A DNA stretch of 64,000 bases. Source: Marinobacterium sp. LSUCC0821 (GTDB lineage: Bacteria > Pseudomonadota > Gammaproteobacteria > Pseudomonadales > Balneatricaceae). The notes under the pieces are model-generated. The model saw nothing but the letters and a program-made list of their open reading frames with translations, ran no database searches and had not been told where the DNA came from. The position numbers and the translations under genes are program-made. Each line of letters opens with the position of its first letter. Position 1 is the first letter of the stretch. Positions 63,935 through 64,000 of this stretch are shown piece by piece. The stretch is from the NCBI RefSeq assembly GCF_012848475.1, contig NZ_CP051666.1:519501-583500 (forward strand), read 5' to 3'.

Positions 63935-64000
63935 ATTGTTATCTCACTTTCCTTTGTGTGTTTGAGTTTACCGAACGGTCCGCATCCGTTGCGTACAGGG

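Overview
This 64-kb chromosomal window has the gene content, moderate GC and ribosome-binding sites of a free-living, probably marine gammaproteobacterium. Several proteins (TrmA, YfcG-like GST, YgfF-like SDR, HpaD) closely resemble E. coli counterparts, while the aromatic catabolism, arsJ and RNA elements suggest an Oceanospirillales-type heterotroph. That placement is inference. I see no tRNA or rRNA gene, prophage, insertion sequence or CRISPR array.

Layout. 1-8400: RNA helicase deaD, a MOSC protein, the smrA-tmcA pair, a membrane-anchored unknown, a YfcG-like GST followed by ybaK (apparently started from ATT), a membrane J-domain protein and a DUF6482 protein. 8400-11400: pntAB transhydrogenase. 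11700-17560: SDR, GNAT, an AFG1-type ATPase with eukaryote-like features, an ABC1 kinase, two small genes (one of 55 aa) and a HAD phosphatase. 17890-19905: a tandem glycine riboswitch leading a DadA-family oxidoreductase and a GlcG-like protein. 19940-32330: metG, trmA, apbC (with a probable IscR site), dcd plus two unrecognised genes, arsJ, a TolC-family protein, aspartate aminotransferase and uvrB. 32450-37780: signalling genes, including a CheB-CheR-PAS fusion split by a frameshift in a C7 tract, a DsrE-like periplasmic protein, a REC-histidine kinase and a SpeE-like methyltransferase. 37900-46920: recC-recB-recD. 46900-48940: ribokinase, DUF2798 and GntR.

49140-56475 is a complete protocatechuate 4,5-cleavage (meta) locus. 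The minus-strand operon ligJ-ligK-galD-ligI-ligA-ligB faces a divergent LysR-type regulator with two tandem helix-turn-helix domains, followed by ligC. Together LigAB, LigC, LigI, GalD, LigJ and LigK convert protocatechuate to pyruvate and oxaloacetate. The window then holds an AEC transporter, an EAL phosphodiesterase, an aldo/keto reductase, phosphoglucomutase and a glyalase-like VOC protein. It ends in hpaD, probably the last gene of a homoprotocatechuate operon that continues past the right edge.

The observations most worth following are the glycine riboswitch on a DadA-type gene, the dual-HTH LysR regulator, the ATT start of ybaK, the C7 frameshift, the eukaryote-like AFG1 ATPase, the IscR-like palindrome on apbC, and a 35-nt REP family at three loci. 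No single locus looks like an entirely unknown multi-gene system. The best candidates for new biology are the glycine-responsive dadA/glcG unit and the dual-HTH regulator.
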